From Tribonema minus (lineage: Eukaryota > Sar > Xanthophyceae > Tribonematales > Tribonemataceae), in the NCBI GenBank assembly GCA_017506865.1, contig JAFCMP010000379.1:310001-374000 (forward strand): DNA of 64,000 nucleotides, read 5' to 3'. Position numbers and translations under genes: made by a program. Below the pieces are notes generated by a model. It did no database searches. It was not told the DNA's origin and saw nothing but the letters and a program-made list of their open reading frames with translations. The first letter of the stretch is position 1; each line of letters opens with the position of its first letter. This document shows, piece by piece, positions 59,990 to 64,000 of this stretch.

Positions 59990-60100
59990 GGTGCAACGCT
60001 GGAAGTTGACTTCCACGCCTAAACTTCCAGCAACTTCAAGTACTTGAGTTTAAATCAAGAAAGAAAGGCTGGGACAGCCTTGCAGGCGGCGGGGGAAGGC
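59990..60100. promoter_or_regulatory. Possible bidirectional promoter
   Basis: Only 111 bp separate the chosen INTS6 start codon (minus) from the chosen start of the plus-strand gene. The stretch has an ACTTCAAGTACTTGAGTT block and no TATA box that I can see. If either 5' UTR is longer, the transcripts overlap. Confidence 0.5.
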
Positions 60101-63100
60101 ATGGGAGAGAAGGGCTCGTCATACGATCTGTTTGGAGTGCCTCATCAAGATAGCGGCGATGAGGCGATGGATGATGGCTCGACTGACAAAGTCAGGTCAG
60201 CGGCGGAAGCGCTGCAACTAAAGTACGGATTGGGCAGGGATACCGCAGAGGAGAAAGGTGAGGCTCCGAAGGCTGCATCAGCTCGTGCCGCCGCTTTGAG
60301 AAAATCTGCCGGGGGCGGCGGTGCCGACTCAATTCTGCAGCTGGCGGAGGAGTCGCACGCAGCAGCCGAAGCAGCACTAGCAGCAGCAGCCGCAGCAGCA
60401 GCGGCGGAGGCAGCCGACGCAGATGCTAACGGCGAGGACAATGGCGCCCAACGAAAAGGGGCGCGGAAGAAGAAGGCAAGACTGAGGCCGAACGCCAGAG
60501 CGAAGCTCAAGCGCGCTAAACAGGCCGCCGCTGCCGCTGCCGCCGCTGCCGAACGCGGCGACAATAGCGAAGACGATGACGGTGAGGAGGAAGAGTCAGA
60601 AGCCAGCGGCCCACCACCAAGGACTGCACCACCTGCTGCTGGCAAGCGCAGGAAGAAGCAGAAGCTGGACGGCGCTGCTTCGGACCAGTCATCGCGCAGC
60701 AACAGCAAGTCTCCCGTGCCGATGGCCTCACTGGAGGCAGCGGCAGCGGAGGCTGCTGCCGCTGCCGCCGCAGCCGCCGCGGCAGCCGCTGCTGGGATGG
60801 AAGGTATGTACGGCGCACACGCGCACCTGTAACTGCACACAACTTTGTCGCGTTTTATCCAGTGTCTAGTCCATGACTAGTGGCTACGCAATACGTCGCC
60901 GCCCGCACCAACAACCGTATTGCCTCTCGAGCAGTCGCATCTCTCTAACACAAACACACCAGACGCTCACTATCGTCTTGCGCGTGGATGTGTGCACCAC
61001 GTTCAGTACGAACTCACAGCAACACACCACACCGGCAGCGTACGCGCACACAGACTTGTGCGAGCTGTGCCGCGTTTCAGTACCCGTCGCGACAACCTGA
61101 GTTGAGGTCGCGGTCGTCGAACGTGCCGGCAGGGCCCATGTAGCATTCAGCATGACAATGACTGCTGTCTTACCACTACGCCGGCCACAGCGTCAGCTGC
61201 CACTTCCCACCTTGCTTTTTTTCACACTGAATGTTGTGACTACATTTATGCAGGCTAGTTGGTGTGCATATAGGGCACTCATGTTCCTTCTCTGTTGAAC
61301 GCTAGACGAGGCAACACTGCATAAGCACAAGCGCAGTGACTGCTGACATGTCTGCGAATGTGCGAGCCTGTTTCACTCCCCCCAGCTTCGACGTGTTGCA
61401 GTCGGGGTCTCGCAGGGGCGCGTACTACTGCCAGCGCACGTCCAACTGCATGACATCACATGGCACTCATGCGCACTCATCTGTCGCCGCAGTGGTAGCG
61501 CCGGCGCTCACTGGTCAACGCGGTGCATCGTTTCCATCTGCATTTGCGCAGTCACCACACTATCAGATTCGGCGGTCACTGGTCCTCGCCCGTGAGTCAT
61601 GAGTTGCATGCACCATGGAAGCCTACGAAGACTCGAGCTAAGAGACCGCATCTGACTCAAAGTCTTGTATCGATGTGGTGCGTTGTTTCCGTCTGCTCTC
61701 GCACACGGCGCAGTAGCGGAAGGCGGCGGCGGCGGCGCGGCGAAGAAGCCAGCGCTCAGCAAGCGCGCGCAGGTGAGACGCTGAGCATCACCATCACAAG
61801 CGCCAGTGGCGCCACGCACCGGTCACAGTTGCTGTCCTCGAGGCCAGGGCGAAGTGTGAAACAACAAGAGTGTCTCAATGTGATGACCCTTATCTCCGTC
61901 CACGAGTAAAAGTAAGTGCCCGCTGCCTTCACCTCCTCGGAAGTCACTGGTCTTTAGTGCGCCTTGTCCCACCTGGCCTGACGAGTCTATTGGCTGAGCA
62001 CCCTGGGGAGCAGGCAGTGCTGCAGCCACTAGGGCGCGAGATGTCAGCACAAATGGTGATGGCATCACTCACAGGCGGCATGAACTTAAACATTGAACTT
62101 TCACAGCACCTCAAAGACGGCACCAATCGGATCAGACGGCATAGGGTTAGGGTCAGGGTTAGACAGGTTTTGTTCAGAGCACCCTGGCACCCTCCTTTCA
62201 GCCACAAGATCGCATGTGTGGACCGTCCACATTCTGCGTGGCGTGGACACAACGGCACGGCGACAGCATGTGCGACTGCCGCCTCCCGAACCCAGACGTA
62301 ACCCTGACGAGCTCTTGTGTACGATTAGGGTTAGCGCTTTGGTTAGGGTCGGGGTTGGCATTATCATTAGGGTCAGGGTTAGCATTGCGGTTAGCATCAG
62401 CACCCCGCTCCCCACTGACTTCCCCCCCACCCCCCACCCCCCTCTTCGCCAACAACAGCAGAGGCAGAACCCTGCACCTCGCTGACCGCCCCCCCCCGCC
62501 CCCCATCTCTGCCAAAAACACAACAGCAGCGGGAGCGGCGCAACATCGCATTTAGCATTCTCAGCAACGCAGTGAGCGGCAGAATCCTGCACCCCACTGG
62601 CCGCTGCCCCCGCCCCCCCCCTCCTTCTCTCTCAACAACAGCAGAGAGAGCGGCGCCGCAGAGCGGAGGCGGCGGCGGCGGCCAAGGCGCGCGCCGCCAG
62701 CGACAACGGCGGCGGTGGCAGCACGGAACGAGACAGCGACGGCTCGCATTTCTACAACTAGGGTTAGGGTTATCATTGCAAACAGGCTCATGCACCACCC
62801 TGACCGCTGCTGCCCCCCCCCCCCCGTCTTCGCCAACGGCAACAGCAGCGGGAGCGGCGCCGTATCGCGGAGGCGGCAGCCGCCGCCAAGGCGCTCGCCG
62901 CCAGCGACAACGGCGGCGGCGGCAGCACGGAGCGAGACAGCGACGGCGACATTGGCATGGATGCGGATGTGGAGATGGAGGATGAGGGCATCAGCGTGGC
63001 GGCGGCGGCAACGGCGGCGTTGGCGGTGGCGGGGGGCGGTGAGGGGATGGAGGAGGGGGGGGAGGGGGAGGGGGGGGATGGGGGGGAGGGGGGTGAGGGG

Positions 63101-63154
63101 GTGCAGTATGCGGTGGCGCGGCAGGTGGGGCGCGACACTGCGCCGGAGATACTG
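60101..63154 (+). CDS. Unrecognised, probably nuclear, low-complexity protein (3' partial)
   Basis: Three exons chain in phase: 60101-60803, 61714-61772, 62849-63154; the last ends in a GTGAGT donor and the gene continues towards or past the right edge. About 356 residues are visible. The start MGEKGSSYDLFGVPHQDS is the first ATG in frame; an in-frame TTG lies upstream at 60044. There is a poly-Ala stretch near residue 100, a basic segment KKKARLRPNARAKLKRAKQ (about 130-150) likely to be a nuclear localisation signal, an acidic EDDDGEEEES stretch, a second basic KRRKKQK, another poly-Ala run, then RERRRIAEAAAAAKAL and an acidic Gly/Glu-rich tail ending VARQVGRDTAPEIL. I do not recognise the family. 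Divergent from INTS6, so a shared promoter is possible. Confidence 0.65.
61480..61585 (+). repeat. Acceptor echo of exon 61714-61772
   Basis: Segments resembling the acceptor region and exon start (GTCGCCGCAGTGGTAGCG and ATCGTTTCCATCTGC) occur about 150-230 bp upstream of the true acceptor. Confidence 0.55.
62440..62760 (+). repeat. Acceptor echo array of exon 62849-63154 (three copies)
   Basis: C homopolymer, CAACAGCAG acceptor and the RERRR-coding start recur near 62450, 62528 and 62638. The nearest copy is open for about 120 bp, reading RERRRAEAAAAAKARAASDNGGGG, and could act as an alternative exon. Confidence 0.9.
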
Positions 63155-64000
63155 GTGAGTGAGCCAGCGGCGCTCAGCACTGGTTCAACTTTAACTTCAA
63201 TGTGAAAGTGTCAGAAACGAGAACTAGCGATGTTGGTGGGGGAGCACCAGCCCCCGGCGTTGATATGTTGCGCAGTGATGAGTGTAGAGGGAAGGGGCAG
63301 GTATACTGATGATGAGTGAGCAGCAGCGCTCAGCACTGGTTGTTCAACTTCAACGTGAAAATGTGCGTCAGAAGCGAGAGTCAGAGATGTTGGTGAGGGA
63401 GCACCAGCGCCCGGCATTGATATGTTGTGCAATGAGGGGGAAGGGTCTGGGATACCGTGAGTGAGCAGCTGCGCTCAGCATTGGTTGGCAGTGGTGTGGT
63501 CACGGAATGTGTGCGAGAGGAGGGTGTGGGTTGAAGGGTAGGGTTTAGGGGCGGGGAGCGAGGGGCGATGCTCAGCAACTGATTGGACAGGAATCAGCGG
63601 GGGGGCTTCGAAATATGCTGTGGTCAGCAGACACGGCGGCGGAGACATTAGTACCTAGAGTATATGTAGGGGCGCAGGCAACAGCAGCGGCAGCGCTGCG
63701 TCAAGGAGTCGGGTGGGGTGGGGGAGGGGCGGTCTGGGCTGGTGCAGTATCTAGGGTAAGGGTTTAGAGTTAGGGGCAGAATTAGTTTAGTGAGGAGCGG
63801 CAGCGCTGTCTGAAGCGGTCGGGGCGGGTGCTGGGGGGTGCGGTATCGCAGTTTTGTGATGAGTCAGGCGCGGCGCTGCCCGGATGCAATGTGTGAGTGA
63901 GCAACGCTCAGAAAGGGCAGAGCAGGGACCGGCGTTTCTGTGTTTGTGCGGTATTGCGATTTGTGGCCAGCAAGTCGCCAGCCTCCGTGTGCAGCTGCGG
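63155..64000 (+). other. Intron with donor echoes, right edge
   Basis: The bases around the donor at 63154 (GATACTGGTGAGTGAGCCAG) recur near 63300 and 63450 in units of about 150 bp with shared GATGTTGGTGGGGGAGCACC-like and CCGGCGTTGATATGTTG-like parts. Beyond 63650 several CGGCAGCGCTG segments recur, possibly acceptor echoes of an exon outside the window. No exon was identified. Confidence 0.7.

Noticed and set aside
60145..60840. 231-codon minus-strand Ala/Ser-rich frame
   Set aside because: Antisense shadow of the first exon of the unknown plus-strand gene.

Overview
The window is nuclear DNA of a eukaryote, most likely a green alga. The genes are cut into many short exons by GT-AG introns, there is a plant-type PHT1 phosphate transporter, a lipin/PAH phosphatidate phosphatase and an Integrator subunit, the proteins are rich in Ala, Gln, Pro and Gly runs, and TTAGGG-type telomere-like repeats are scattered through the introns. 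TTAGGG telomeres are known from some Chlamydomonadales, but the lineage is an inference.

Layout. (1) 357-8138, plus: the 3' part of a leishmanolysin-like (M8) protein, eight exons, with its zinc ligands replaced. (2) 8139-10879: convergent spacer with a dispersed repeat. (3) 10880-21983, minus: a lipin/PAH homologue, nine exons found, with the N-LIP domain, part of the C-LIP/HAD domain and the typical C-terminus; the HAD catalytic motifs are missing or altered. (4) 21984-24163: spacer. (5) 24164-31354, minus: a complete PHT1-type H+/phosphate symporter, 14 exons that chain in phase to 594 residues. (6) 31355-36571: spacer holding a second copy of the transporter's promoter and first exon. (7) 36572-59989, minus: INTS6 (Integrator complex subunit 6), about 20 exons, with a C-terminal WW domain and an altered VWA metal site. 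(8) 60101 to the right edge, plus: an unrecognised, probably nuclear, low-complexity protein whose start codon is 111 bp from that of INTS6.

The most unusual feature of the window is how its introns are built. Again and again, in all five genes and on both strands, the bases around a splice junction (exon end plus splice site) are repeated one to seven times inside the adjoining intron as decayed tandem copies, called 'echoes' here. Copies of an exon's 3' end plus donor lie downstream of the exon. Copies of an acceptor plus exon 5' end lie upstream of it. Some are almost identical to the source (147 bp unit in the transporter); others are barely recognisable and carry stops. TTAGGG arrays and long C homopolymers on the sense strand sit in the same introns, the latter often just before acceptors. 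This looks like ongoing intron growth by junction-centred tandem duplication.

The genes share no evident pathway. Phosphate uptake and phosphatidate phosphatase are both linked to phosphate and lipid metabolism, but neighbouring genes in algae need not be related in function. All exon models were made by eye from splice signals, reading phase and remembered family motifs; no alignment or transcript data were used.
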